The translations under genes and the position numbers were made by a program. Below are positions 1 through 11,980 of a stretch of DNA of 50,808 bases, piece after piece. How positions within the stretch are numbered: position 1 is the stretch's first letter; every line of letters begins with the position of its first letter. This stretch comes from Welwitschia mirabilis (Eukaryota > Gnetophyta > Gnetopsida > Welwitschiales): assembly GCA_051453625.1 (NCBI GenBank), contig JBOZIK010000001.1:288292942-288343749 (forward strand), read 5' to 3'. The notes below the pieces were generated by a model. The model ran no database searches. It had not been told where the DNA came from and saw only the letters and a list, made by a program, of their open reading frames with translations.

Positions 1-11
1 CCTTGCGACCT

Positions 12-29
12 TCCCTGACAATGATACCA
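12..29 (-). other. Primer binding site, tRNA-Asp type (decayed)
   Basis: On the minus strand this reads TGGTATCATTGTCAGGGA. The complement of the plant tRNA-Asp 3' end, used by Athila/Tat gypsy elements, is TGGCGCCGTTGCCGGGGA. The six mismatches are all C-to-T or G-to-A. It lies six bases inside the LTR end at position 36, the usual spacing, so the internal part of this element extends leftwards out of the window. Confidence 0.8.
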
Positions 30-744
30 AAATATTACAGTGTGAATTTATGTAATTCTAAAGTTCTTTAGGTAAACCTATAAATAAAATTACTTACAGA
101 AAAACACATGCTAGTATAGATAGGAGTTTACTCGAATGTCGTAATCCCAATGAAGATACTAGGCTCAAAGTTAGAGAACTGATTTCCAAAGGTATTTATA
201 GTCTTTTTCTCTTTTAATAACTAAAAGCAAATAACATAGTAAAATGTAATACAAAGTAAATGGAGATGAAATGCAAATGAAAGTGGAATGAATTCTATTA
301 GATCCTATTCCTCCTGTCATAAGAACTAGCTTCTTTATAATTCAAATCAATTAAGAAGATTACTTAACTTATTCCTAATCAACATAAACTATGAGATATA
401 CCAAATAGACTATGGAATGCAATATGGAATGGAAATGAAATAATAATGCAAATGTAAAATAATAGAAGTCAACCTTGACAAAGGTTGCCTATATAAGCTA
501 AATAGATTACAGAATCATCAATTAAACTCTAATTAACTTAAATCATAAGGGACATAAATAGAATTGAAATAAAAAGAGTAATTGTATTGATTCAAAGAAC
601 TTTACATCCACTTATAATAGAGTAGCAACATCTCAATGGAAGAGACTTAGCCTAACACCAAGGAAACTTCTCTCTATATCTACTGGATGAACATCTTGTT
701 CTTTAATCATTCATCACAAGCATATTGGGTATAAGTAGGAAAAG

Positions 745-755
745 GGTATTTGTAG
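745..755 (-). promoter_or_regulatory. TATA-like box in LTR
   Basis: The minus strand reads CTACAAATACC at the place where the homologous LTR at 38748 has CTATAAATACC. The T-to-C change in the core probably weakens it. Confidence 0.45.
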
Positions 756-988
756 TTTTACATTGAAGTTCTAGAAGCTCCATCTAAGAAGTTGGAAAAG
801 AAACCCTAACATCCCAAACAGATCACTTGACCTCATTACAAAGATATTTCTTCCTGATCATAGATTAATAACTATCATTTTGATTATTGTGGGGATGACA
901 TAAGGGATGTAACTCTATGTTAAAAGGCACTTCATTAGTTTTAGCCCTTGCTGTCAACCCCACAGCTTCTATCCATCTCAGCAGTGTG

Positions 989-1016
989 GACATCCTGCCT
1001 ATCATGGGGATGATAG
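989..1016. repeat. Hairpin repeat copy, minus-strand LTR
   Basis: Arms GACATCCTGC and GGGATGATAG flank the 8-base loop CTATCATG. It is the reverse-complement counterpart of the hairpins in the plus-strand LTR at 46929-47261. Pairing is imperfect in this copy. Confidence 0.6.
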
Positions 1017-1328
1017 AATGGATGACAAACTTCCTTATCCCTAATTTCAAAGGTAAGTCAGTATTATACATGTTGAATCCTCCTTTCAAGTATCAGTGTC
1101 AGAAGCCTAAAAAACCTACAAATATGCTAANNNNNNNNNNTTTAATGATAATCCTATTAGATCTCCATAATTATCAGTATTACATCTAAACTTCTATAAA
1201 CATCCTACAAAAGCACTCAAGATATACCATCAAATTCCTATAAACTACATTGCAAAAAACTTAATCCTTAATGATCTAATGTTTTACTTTACTAACTAAT
1301 ATTAAACATTACACTTGGTTATAAAAGT

Positions 1329-2090
1329 CTGACATGATAGCTAGAGTTCAATGTTGAAATTGATCCATGGAGGCCAAACATTACAGCTGGTCAATTGAAG
1401 TTTAATCTCACACTTGATCACATAAGTTTGACATCATAGTTGGAGTCTAACATCATACTTGACTAATAAAGGCTTGTTGTTACACTTGATCAACTAAAAG
1501 CTAACATTACACTTAGTCATAAAAGTCTGATATTATAGTTGAAGTATAAAGTTACACTTGATTAGCAGAGGCTTGAAGACATACTTGGCTAACTAAAGTC
1601 CAACATCATACTTAGTTATAAAAGTCTGATGTCACAGTTGGAGTCCAATGTTGCACTTAATCCATGAAGGCTAAACATTATTCTTAGTTAATTAAAGTAT
1701 GATGTTACACTTGATCATAAAAGTCTAACATCATAATTAGAGTCTAATATCGTACTTAACTGGTAGAGGCCTAACATTACATTTGGCCAATTAAAGCCTA
1801 ATGTCACACTTAGTCATAGAAGTATAACATCATAGTTGGAATCTGATGTCATACTTGAATAATAAAGATTAATGTAATACATGCCTATTCCATAAGCTTG
1901 ATGTCAAACTTTCCTCTTCCTAGGATATCATCATAGACACTTACTTTTAGGTCTGATGTGATACTTATCTTTTTTTCCATACATGACATTATACTTGCTT
2001 ATCTGTAAGACTTGATGTCACAAAAACTCATTACCAGGCCTGACATCACAGTTATCTATTCATAGGCCTCACATCATAGTTGTCCATCAT
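1329..2090. repeat. Tandem array with 99-bp higher-order period
   Basis: Four related short monomers of 19, 26, 28 and 26 bp follow each other and repeat as a 99-bp unit. The 19-bp monomer (type CTGACATCATAGTTGGAGT) starts at 1329, 1428, 1527, 1626, 1725 and 1824, exactly 99 bases apart each time, although the copies differ at many bases. After about 1880 the units become irregular but keep words such as TGATGTCA and TGACATCA to about 2090. One forward frame carries recurrent TAA and TGA codons at the same repeat positions, so there is no open frame now. The array lies just outside the LTR insertion that ends at 1254. Confidence 0.85.
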
Positions 2091-2639
2091 TTTGGCAATT
2101 AAGAGAGTTATGAGGATTCTATAAGTTACCAATCAACCTTAAACATTATCAAATGTTAATAAATTATTATGATAGTTAAAAAACAAACTTTAAAGATAGA
2201 CCTGTTTAAGGATAGTAAAATCCATAGAAAGGGGAATGGTAAAATAAAGACATAAAACATGTTATAGATTCATGGAGTAGAGAGTGAATTCTCAAATAAA
2301 TGCTATTAGGAACTGATTAAATTTGATTTTATCATAGAATCAAGAACTCTGCAATATAATCAACTTACTGATCTTGTTCTTAGATCAACCAAATCACTAA
2401 TGAAGCATGATCCATAGGAACCACTAGAATAATCTTTTACTTCTAGTAAATATTTTTCTTATTAATAGATTGATCTTCAAAGTTTATAAATAAGGCTTTC
2501 AAATTTAGAAGACAATCTTTAATTATTCTATTCAAATAAAGATATGGTCTAATAGGAGAAGAAAGAGATAATAATAAAATCAGAAAAATGATCTATTTGC
2601 AAATCTATGAGGGTAAAGTAGGGACCAGTGAGGAAGCTA
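2091..2639. other. No gene recognised
   Basis: AT-rich sequence between the tandem array and the gypsy remnant. I see no readable frame, LTR edge or repeat. It may be the 5' internal part of the gypsy remnant that follows. Confidence 0.5.
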
Positions 2640-4337
2640 TGTTATGACTTCAATAAATAAAAAAATACTTCATTCATTAAAATACAATACTAAAGAGAAT
2701 ATGCATATATGCTTCTTACTTTCTCACTATAAATGGACAAGAATAATAACTATGATGTCAATAAAGATTTCGACATAGAATTACATGTGAGATCTTTATA
2801 GGAAAATTTAAAAAGAAATTTATTTCTGATGACTTCATTAAAGACCATATAGTTGAGTTCCAATGCTTACATTTAGAAAAATATTTGTTTTTGAATAATG
2901 GTTAGAATTCTAATGCTTCATCAAAATAATATCTTAGAGAAGCATCTTATTAATAGTTTTATTGCACACTCTAATCAAAGATCCAAAGGATCCTATGTAT
3001 CTCAAAAATCAAATTAATTGAAGAGGCCTATAGGAAGATGAGGTATTATCTTAAAGGATAGAATAATAGGTGAATAGATGACTAGATTAGTCAAGAAAGT
3101 ACTCTAAATTCTATTTGAAATCAACCTCTTTAGGATGCATTTCAAAGCCACATTATTTGTTATGAATGTAAGAAAGAAGGACACATTACTAGAAACTATC
3201 CTTCTAAGAATCAAAGTACTACTTCTTCTATCTAGAACCAACCTTGAGGACAATAATACCAAGTATCATCTAAAAAACCCTTGTACCTTACTCTACACAT
3301 AGGTTTTCATTCTACTTAGTTTCAGTTTTAGAATTACATGGTTCTATTTTTTGTCTTATTATTGATTCCTTAGTAAATAGTAATGCCTCTTGTGAATTTT
3401 TTACTTATTCATTATTCCATAAATTTAATATAACCTCCTTCAATGAGTATGATGCTTTAATAGAAGTAGAAGAAAGTAAATTTAGAATTAACTTTAAATA
3501 ATCAAACATATTAGTTCTATATTCATTCAAAGAATGAATTATTAAAGGGAAAGGATAAGAATTGTCTTTACATTTTATGCAGGCAATTTTTAGATCTCAT
3601 AAAGCCTCATAGGTTATCATTTCAAGTAGAGGTTTCAAGTCTTATCTAGAGTTTAGTACCACTTATCATGTGGAAGCTAAAAAACCTTCTAGACTCGATT
3701 TAATGCTCATTTTTTGAGGCTAGGTATGGAAGAAACTACTTATTTCTATTAAGTTCATTAGACTTCAAATAAAGAGAGATTAAAAGTAAGAAGAAGTAAT
3801 ACTCTAAGGAGAATACAATAGTAGTTCATCAATATGATAAAAAAGGCATTGATAAGAAGCCTAAGATTAGTAGAAGACATTCTATGACCAAATACATTCT
3901 AATCAAACCTTTTAAATTAAAAATCAATTACTATTATAAATCACAGAAAGAATTGAAGATTTGGTTTACAAGTTTGTGTTACCATTCATGATGTTTTGAC
4001 TTTATGTAATAAATCTTTTAAAGCCTTATAATAAAGGACAAAGTTTCAGATTGCAAACTTTATTAGCATTACGTTTCTATTAAGGCCTAATCTTATTCTT
4101 AACGTTTAGACTAAGGAGATATTAGACACTTGTATATAGAAAATTCAAAGTGGAGCTATAAAGAAAGTATTAACTAAAATGAACACATTATAATAATAAT
4201 ATATGATGAAATAGGTAGTAAAAGTAGTTCATTCATTAAAGAGTTAATTCTTGAGATTAAGTATGAATAACCAGGGGATGCAAACATAAGTGGTCCATCC
4301 ACTAAAAAATCATCACTCAAGGATGAGGTGAGAAATT
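2640..4337 (+). pseudogene. Ty3/gypsy gag-protease remnant
   Basis: A CCHC zinc knuckle of the nucleocapsid is readable at 3158-3199 as CYECKKEGHITRNY. The spacing is C-x2-C-x4-H-x4-C, with the last Cys changed to Tyr (a G-to-A change). About 150 bases further on, IIDSLVNSNAS is followed by a hydrophobic stretch and resembles the start of a retropepsin (normally D-S/T-G-A-S). Many in-frame stops interrupt both parts. I recognise no reverse transcriptase, RNase H or integrase before the polypurine tract at 4338, so pol was lost or this is a pol-less derivative. Further ORF-like text around 3960-4180 is not assigned. The family is gypsy by domain order and polypurine tract; the lineage is uncertain. 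Confidence 0.65.
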
Positions 4338-4350
4338 AAGGGGGAGGAAA
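4338..4350 (+). other. Polypurine tract before 3' LTR
   Basis: AAGGGGGAGGAAA is an uninterrupted purine run in AT-rich DNA, directly followed by TGTAATG. This is the expected plus-strand primer and LTR start arrangement of plant gypsy elements. Confidence 0.7.
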
Positions 4351-4990
4351 TGTAATGTTAAAAAATCATGTTTAATTAAATTAGTATTATTAAATGTAAT
4401 TAAAGTATATTTAAGAATAACTACTATTATAAAAAGAGGATGCAATCTTTAAATTATAACATTATGTTCCTTTATCTTAGTTCTTAAGCCTATGGAGTCA
4501 GGTGGGAGTGGATAGACTAAGTGGATGTACCTGATGACAACTTTGGATGATCTCCAAGTATTCTAGAAGGGGGAATAAGATCATAGTCTATGTCTTTATC
4601 TTTAAAGACTAGTCTAAGAATAAAATAAGGCATAAAAAATAAACTACTATTATTTTTGTAAAGATACACTTCATGTTCATTCAATTAATGTGTGTGAATT
4701 ATACTAGCTATAACACAATGAAATGCATAAATGCTTTATAGGGCATAAATGGCTAATAGCATAGTAGCATCAATAGGCAGGAGGAAACAGAAGCATAAGC
4801 AAAAGCACTGTATGCAAATCTGTTCACATCCATTTAATACATAAATCATAGTGTGATACCCCATAGCTGTTATGTTTTCCATAGGGACTATTTCTATTAG
4901 AGCCAAATAGCCACATCACATAGGTGACTGACATACTGCATCACAAGTAGTAGCCTCACCAACCTAGGGCTACAGACTAGATTTCTTATT
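4351..4990 (+). mobile_element. Probable gypsy 3' LTR (right end not defined)
   Basis: It begins TGTAATGTTAAAAAATC immediately after the polypurine tract and has a TATA-like box about 75 bases in. I cannot place the CA end. A TGTGATACCCC word at 4852, which is common at plant LTR starts, may mark a second LTR or a boundary. Minus-strand copia gag sequence begins at about 5036. Confidence 0.5.
4425..4437 (+). promoter_or_regulatory. TATA box of gypsy LTR
   Basis: TATTATAAAAAGA lies about 75 bases after the LTR start. Context and sequence fit an LTR promoter; activity is not implied. Confidence 0.45.
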
Positions 4991-5035
4991 CTTTAATTTC
5001 TAATGTTTCTTATTAAAATGTAAAGTTCAATTCTA

Positions 5036-5580
5036 ATTTAGTAATTTCGCATATTAAAATTGATGTAAGTGATCTTACAACCTTCTAGGTCACTTTCTCC
5101 TCCTTTAAATAGGTCTTCATAATTCCATGAATGCCATTTACAATGTTATTTATGTTGGTAAAGTACTTGTATATTCTTTCTTCTTTTTTCATTCTAAGAC
5201 TTTCAAACTCATTTTCAATACCAATATCTTTGAATTTTTAACTATGGGAGTGCTTTCATATGCACCTTTAAGGATGTCTTATACTTCCTTTAAAGTATTA
5301 CATCTAGCTATCTATATAATTCCTTAGTAGACAAGGCATAATATACTATATTTTGTTCTCTAGAGTTGCACATCTAGGCATTGTTTTCTTTAAGTATCTA
5401 GGTTTTCCTATCTTTTTTTGGTCTTGTGAAGCATACACCAATAACATTTTTAATATTTCTATGGGTGTCATGTATTCATTTTCAATAGTCAATTACACTT
5501 GAAACTCAAGAGTGTATAAGTAAACTTACATCCTCATCTTCCAATAGATATAGTTTATCCCATTAAAGAGTAAAGATTTA
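5036..5580 (-). pseudogene. Ty1/copia (SIRE/Maximus-like) gag remnant
   Basis: The minus strand reads, in order, NGINYIYWKMRM, VYLYTLEFQV, LTIENEYMTP, then after a weak stretch YKYFTNINNIVNGIHG and MKTYLKEEKVT-stop-KVVRSLT. These match the usual order of the copia gag polyprotein (UBN2-type): F-x-G-x-N-Y-x-x-W-K-x-R-M, a W/Y-L-T-I-x-N block, a Y-x-R-F-T-x-I-x-N block, and L-x-S-L-P near the end. Several stops and frameshifts break it. It sits just downstream, on the minus strand, of an initiator-Met primer site at 5641-5653. The small plus-strand ORF at 5127-5327 is a shadow of this gag. Confidence 0.75.
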
Positions 5581-5640
5581 GTAGTTGAGAACCCTTCATA
5601 GAAGTTCATCTAATGGTTTTTAATCCTTTTCATAATTACC

Positions 5641-5653
5641 TATCCTAATACCA
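5641..5653 (-). other. Primer binding site, initiator tRNA-Met type
   Basis: The minus strand reads TGGTATTAGGATA against the canonical TGGTATCAGAGC. It is placed 60 bases before the copia gag reading begins, as expected for a SIRE-type element. Confidence 0.5.
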
Positions 5654-6511
5654 CTTATCAATTATTAAATTCAAAGAAAAGAAGTAAATGGATTTGAAAT
5701 AAAATTTTCAAGTAAGTAAAATGAGACAATTAATAAAAACTAAAATGTGTAATACTAAAAGAATCTTTTACCAGATTTAATGTAGTTATTCAAATTTGGA
5801 AGATCAAAATAAAAACATCTCTAATTCCTATCTCTTAACTTAAAACTTATGGTTTAAGGCTTGCCACCAATCATATAATGTATAGTACAAAAGAGTTTCT
5901 CCTTAAAAGTAGCCAACTCAACCACTTAGGATTCTCCTACATAAAACATGTATTTCTTATAAGACCTTATCTTACTACCACATAAGGAACAATAAAAATT
6001 TGAAATCCCAAGAAAGATCCAAAACCATGAAAGCGTCCTAAGGGAAAAAAAAATGAATAATAATAATAATAATAATGTATAATGATAGAAACTGTAAATA
6101 ATAAAAGTTTTCACCTCTAAGTACAACAGTATACAAATACAAGAAGAAAGCTAGAGTAATGATAAATGAAAAAGTCAAGAGAAAATGCTTGCTTATTTAC
6201 TAGGAATAATAAGAGTAGATTTTTAATTTGGATTATTTTATTTCTTTCTTGCATAGTATAGTGGTAATAATATTACCTCCTCAAAAGTGATAAATCATTA
6301 TTATCTTAAGAATCCCTTACATGATGTTGTAGCCTTATTATCATTATTCTTTTACATGTGTTATTTGAGTTTTTCTTGACTCTTTTATAGAGAGATGTAT
6401 TAAATAATTTTCAAAAATCTATTATAAAAGCCCTTTAACTTAGGATTTTACATTTCCTTTTGTACTAGACCTCTTTGATAGGGTTTTTTTAAAAAACAAC
6501 ATGCACAATAA
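5654..6511 (-). mobile_element. Possible copia 5' LTR, no gene
   Basis: By position this is upstream of the minus-strand primer site and should be the 5' LTR of the copia element, but I could not match its ends to another copy. A (TAA)n run sits at about 6055-6076. The ORF at 5926-6126 (minus) is very hydrophobic low-complexity sequence with no recognisable domain and is not called a gene. Confidence 0.35.
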
Positions 6512-6529
6512 TTAGAAACATGACCTTTA

Positions 6530-7660
6530 ATGACCTTTTTTTCCCGCTTGTAAAACATTGTAGATGTCTTTAAAAAGTGTAGATGTCTTTGGTATCATAT
6601 ATATCTTTACTAACTATATATGTATTTAATTTATAACCATTCTCTAATATTTCTTTTATTTAGTGTAGATGTCTTTAACCTTGGTAGATATCTTCATATA
6701 CTATAAACATCTTAGATTTGTGTAGATGTCTTCAACATGTATCAAATATTTGTTATTTATTCATTTCATTTAAGACATCCTCTTCCCTAGTATATGTCTT
6801 CTGATAAGCCCTTGTAAATTAGCAAAGATGTGCATATTAGCTGTATATATCTTCATAATACATAAATGCCTTTCAAATTTGTAGACATCTTTTTAATAAT
6901 TTCTTCTTAATTTATNNNNNNNNNNNNNNNNNNNNNNNNNNNNNNNNNNNNNNNNNNNNNNNNNNNNNNNNNNNNNNNNNNNNNNNNNNNNNNNNNNNNN
7001 NNNNNNNNNNNNNNTTAGAAACATGACCTTCAATGACCTTTTTTTTCCCACTTGTAAAACATTGTAGATGTCTTTAAAAAGTGTAGATATCTTTGGTATT
7101 AAATATATCTTTACTAACTATAGATGTATTTAATTTATAGCCATTCTCTAATATTTATTTTATTCAGTGTAGATGTATTTAACCTTGGTAGATATCTTTA
7201 TATACTATAAACATCTTAGATTTATGTAGACATCTTCTTAGATTTGTGTAGATGTCTTTAACATGTATCAAATATTTGTTATTTCTTCATTTCATTTGAG
7301 ACATCCTCTTCCCTATTATATGTCTTTTGACAAGCCCTTGTAAATTAGCAAATATGTGTGTACTAGCTGTATATATCTTCACAATACATAAATGCCTTTA
7401 AAATTTGTAGATATCTTTTTGATAATTTCTTCTTAATTTATCCAAAACATCTCCTTATTAAGTAGGCATTTGAAAGTTTGGTAGACATCTTTACCTCATG
7501 TAAACATCTTTACTATAAGCTCCTATAACACATCCTACTACAAGACATTGGCTGTAAAACTTAATTTTGAAAACTTACCAGTTGTGTTGTAAATGTCTTT
7601 AATTCTTATAGATATCTTCACATGTTACAATATCTCTTGACTTAGTAGATGTCTTCTGAG
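6530..7660. repeat. GATGTC-word repeat region, duplicated across a gap
   Basis: GTAGATGTCTTTA and close variants (GTAGATATCTT, GTAGACATCTT) recur at irregular spacing through this region. The block 6512-6915 recurs at 7015-7441 with scattered substitutions, separated by the N run 6916-7014. The left copy ends exactly at the N run and the right copy begins just after it. Single-copy sequence with the same words continues to about 7660. There is no coding frame. Confidence 0.65.
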
Positions 7661-7766
7661 TACTTTATTTATTTTGCATTTCCATGATCCTTGAACATAT
7701 ACAACATCAAATTTAATAAGCTTGGCACATAAAAATTAGATAAGTCTACATCTATTATTAAAGTTA

Positions 7767-8450
7767 AAGGGTATCTTTTTTTTAATCAAATCTATGATTA
7801 ATGTTGCAACTTTTGAGTATCCTTTAATTAATTACCTATACAATTCAACTAAACTGAAGAAGTTCTTTACTTCTATTGATTTTCATAGTTTTTTCTAATC
7901 TCATAATACTTGAAGCTTTTTGGGATTAGATTTAATTCCTTATTTTGATATAACATATCAAGGTATTAAATGTACTTTCTAAAAAAAAATCACATTTTCT
8001 TAACTATGCTATTAAGGAATGTTCTTTTAGTAACTGTAAAAATTATTTCAAATGATTAACATGGCTACCTATATTTATTAGATAAAGTAGTATATCAACC
8101 ATAAAAATAATAATAAACTTATTTAATTCATTACAAAAAATATTATTTATCAAATTAATTAATGTTATANNNNNNNNNNAGTCTAAAAGGCATAACTATA
8201 AACTCATAATGTCTATATTGTATTCTAAAAGATATTTTGAAAATGTCTTCTTCTTTAATATAGAATTGATAATAGCTTTACTTTAAATCAATCTTTGTAA
8301 AGAACTAAACTTATTGCAATTGATCTAAAATATTTTGAATTATTGAAAATGAATATTTATTCTTAATTATTACCTTATTTAATTAATCATAATCTATCCT
8401 TAGTCTAAAGAATCATCCTTTTTTCTTTATAAACAAGACTATATCTTCTT
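7767..8450 (-). pseudogene. Ty3/gypsy reverse transcriptase remnant
   Basis: The minus strand gives the gypsy RT blocks in order. VLFIKKKDDSL (normally VLFVKKKDGSLR) is followed by IDY and LNKVIIKNKYSF pieces, FTKIDLK and SYYQ (normally SKIDLRSGYHQI), and IKEEDIFKISFRIQYRHYEF (normally [20 protein letters not shown]), then VMPF. Across the 10-N gap at 8170-8179 comes the catalytic motif, here FMVDILLY at about 8084-8105 instead of FIDDILVY, so the first Asp is lost. Beyond it the RT connection toward RNase H reads LLKEHSL, KCDFFLES and KKDTL. Several stops are present. The lineage is probably a chromovirus. The partner gag was not found; an N run at 8488-8587 lies directly upstream. Confidence 0.8.
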
Positions 8451-8587
8451 AATGTGGAAATCTTTATTTGATTTTTTCTTTTATCATNNNNNNNNNNNNN
8501 NNNNNNNNNNNNNNNNNNNNNNNNNNNNNNNNNNNNNNNNNNNNNNNNNNNNNNNNNNNNNNNNNNNNNNNNNNNNNNNNNNNNNNN

Positions 8588-10604
8588 TTAATTATTTAAT
8601 CTATAGATTTAATTCTCTTAAATCAATAACTAAAAATATATAAGAGGCATGTGAAATTAGTTGGACTCTAAGAACCAACTTAATATCATGATCCATGTTT
8701 CTATTTAGTGGTAGACTCTCCTTATCCTCTTCAAATTCTTATATCTCCTTTAGTAATTTAAATTTACCCTTATTTCTTACTTAAGAATAAGATAATTATA
8801 TTTCTCTTAATGCCTCCTTCATTTTTTTCTTAGTTATGAATAATATTTACTTCCTTCTTTCTTTTCCATTCAAGATCTAGCCTCAAGTTAAAGTAAGAAT
8901 AAAAATGAAACTAATTTACAAAGATGCTCTAATGTCAAAATTTTTTTCAATAAAGACATTCCTAATATTGCATAATATTTGTTAATATTGGAAACATAAA
9001 AGTTATCTTTAAATAATGTATATATAGTTTTAATATAACATTAGAATAATAAATATACTAATTAATCACTTTTTACCTTGTAACCTTGACTTTAGAATCT
9101 TATCCTTTAATTCTTTTATCTTTAAATTTTTTAAAAATTCTAGGGGACTACAATTTTTTACAATTATATTAAAAAAATACATTTATTTTATCAAAATCGT
9201 TTAATGTTTATGATTAAAAATTTATTTTTAAGGAAACCTATTTAGTTGACTACAAACAACCACTTGCTTTGTCTTTATGGTGGAGCTAGAGCCTGATTTG
9301 AATTTGTTTGATTATTCTTATTTACATAGTTCTATATTGTGTATTCCTTATTCTCATATTAATATCAAAATATAAGGGGTTAATCCTATAAGAATTGATA
9401 GGATTGAGTTGATGAAAATTATTGAGATTAAGGCTACGAAATATATTATGATTTATGATATGAACTGATATTATTGTAATGCAAGTATTCATCATGACTT
9501 TATAGTTTACTTTTATGTAATACTTTATATTCTATAATACCTCCTATAATGAGTTAGATTTAAGTGTATAGACTAGGTTTTATCATCTTTATGGGGAGTT
9601 CTAATGAAGTCATTAGATATCTTCTTAGGACCCCAATAGAATTAGAATATTACAAGCTTTTAAAAATATTTCCAATGTTCATCCAAGATTTTAGTTTCCA
9701 AAGGTAAATATTTAAAATAATTCCATTTCAGGTAATCATTCCTCATTATTCTTATTTTAATCCATAATTTGCTACATTTTCAATTAACAAAATGTGTGCA
9801 TATCTACTATGATTATAATTTTTAACATTATTTGAAAATGGTTTTTAATGTATTTTAGAAATTTCAAATATTCTTCACAAGTTTAAAAGAAATTACATAA
9901 ATCTTAATCTATACTTTCATGATATATNNNNNNNNNNNNNNNNNNNTAATGGATTAACTTGATGCATCTTCATGTTAGATATTAAGTAGATCTTTACATT
10001 TTCATAAATACCTATGAATTTATTTTAAGGCTATGGGTTCAAGTAAAGGATATCTAAATTAGTGTTTAATATTTTAATTCCTTTCATTATGTGCTTGAAA
10101 GAATTCTTGGATTTTTTTATTGAAGGGATTTCATTGAATGTTCACATTATTTTTCTTTACCTATAAGATGAAGTCTAGGTTCCCGTTGATTTAGCACTGA
10201 GACGTCTTAACATTTATGTAATTATCTTAATTCTCTTAGTAAACTTCCTTTATTCTTTACTGAAGAGCATTAATATCATTTTTCACATGTTCGTGTATGA
10301 TTTTTTTAATGTAGACATTATTGAGGTTTCATATTCTTTAACCTATATCTTACTTCCTTTTTATAGTGATTGGTTGGGTTACTGAACTATGTAGTAGTTG
10401 AAACTAACAAACCTATTCATAATCATTATATTATTAGTGAGATAATTAACTAAAAATAAATTCTTTAATATAATAAGTAAGCTAATTTTCGTATCAATAA
10501 ATTAATTAATAATGATTTTTTTAAGAAAAATACAACTTAGAATAAAATTTTAACTTGTTGATAAAGTTAAAATATATTCTAGTTAAAATCATGAAATCCT
10601 ATAA
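8588..10604. other. No gene recognised
   Basis: AT-rich sequence with N runs directly before it and at 9928-9946. The first part may be the protease or linker of the gypsy element whose RT lies at 7767-8450, but no motif is certain. I see no LTR edge, tRNA or tandem structure from 9250 to 10600. Confidence 0.4.
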
Positions 10605-11980
10605 TGAATGTGTGTTTTTGTCATATAAAACCATGACATCCTATTACCACCAATTGAGATCATGACATCATGTTGTCAATTTATAAATACTCAATAAGAA
10701 TGATGATACTATATAGTCCATCTAAAGGCATTAAAATGAGATCATGATATTTTATAATTAACTAATAGCTTTAAGTGAAATCATAACACCTTAAAATAAC
10801 TATAAAGGCTCTAGTAAAAAACCATGACACCTTATACTAACTCTACAAACTCTAAAATAGAACCATAATACTTTATAGTAATTAACTAAGATTCATAATA
10901 TCCTATACAAGTTGTATAGGCTTCATATTAGAATCATGACATCTTATAGTAATCATATGAGAGCCATTGTGCTTTATTGAGAATCATGATGTTTTGTACT
11001 AGGTGTGCAAGATCTATCTTAGAAACATTACATCCCATAGACACTGAATAAAACTATGGTACATTATACTAAGTATACAAACATTATATTAAATCCATAA
11101 TGTCCTATAAGTATTAAGTAAGATTCATGACTCGCTATACTAGTTGTCCAACCTCTAGATTAGAACCAACCCGTCCTATAGTGATTAGGTAAGAATTATG
11201 ACATCTTATACTAGCTATATGAAATCTAGACTAGAATTCCTATAAATAACAAATGAAACTCATGACATCTTATAATAATCAGGTAAATAGTATCATATCC
11301 TATAATATTAATATATGATTTAGCTTAAAGTCATAATACTCTATAAATACCAATTGAAATTCATGACATCATATACTAAGTGCACAAGTTCTAGATTTAA
11401 ATCATAGTATCTCTAGACATGAAGTAAGTTTCATAGTACCTTATACTAGATATACAAGATCTTGATTAGAATCATAACCTCTTATAGTAACTAGGTAAAA
11501 ATAATGGCATACTATATTAAATGTATAGGATTTACCCTAGAATCATGGCACCTTATAGAAATCAAATAAGATTCATTATGCCCAATCCTAGCTATACATA
11601 GTCTAGATTAGAACCATGATATCCTATAGTCACCTGCTAAGAATCAAGACATTGTATATTGGCTATATGGATTCTATCATAGGACCATGATGTCTTATAG
11701 ATATGAAATAAGATCCATGATGCTTTACACTAACTGTACTATCTGCAAATTAGAACCATAGCATCCTATGGTAATTAAATTAGATTCATGATTACTTATA
11801 TTAATTATACACACTTTATATTAAAAATATAATACCTTATAAGCATTAAATTAGATTTATAATACTCTATACTAATCATACAAGTTTAAAATTAAAAAAA
11901 AGAAAACATTTTATAATGATTAAACTTGATTCATGATAACCTATAATAATTGCACATGCTCTATATTATAATCATAATAC
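10605..11980. repeat. Tandem array of about 71-bp dimeric units
   Basis: Two half-units alternate: an AGAACCATGACATCCTATAG-like half of about 29 bases, and a GATTCATGACATCTTATAC-like half of about 42 bases ending in CTAGCTATAC..CTAGATT. Two neighbouring second halves start at 11121 and 11192, 71 bases apart. Indels disturb the period elsewhere. The core word CATGACATC (or CATGATGTC) recurs throughout. No open frame crosses it. Confidence 0.75.

Larger units (their letters stand above)
36..1254 (-). mobile_element. LTR of Athila-like gypsy element (5' LTR, minus strand)
   Basis: Reverse-complemented, this 1.2-kb stretch aligns by eye with the plus-strand LTRs at 38748 and 46684. Shared landmarks are the start (TGCAATG here, TGTAATG and TGTGATG there), the GTAGGA..TTTATA segment, hairpins with GTCATCC-type arms, a CTACAAATACCC TATA-like box, and an end in TTCACAC..TA followed by the primer site. 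The primer site at 12-29 makes this the 5' LTR, so 1254/1255 is the outer insertion boundary. A 10-N gap lies at 1131-1140. The short ORFs within 865-1189 on either strand fall in this LTR and I do not regard them as genes. Confidence 0.8.

Noticed and set aside
1329-2090. CRISPR-like array of short repeats and spacers
   Set aside because: All parts of the unit are repetitive, there are no unique spacers, and the DNA is plant nuclear transposon territory.
5926-6126. Small membrane-protein gene on the minus strand
   Set aside because: Hydrophobicity comes from T-rich low-complexity DNA upstream of a copia gag; there is no domain and no supporting context.
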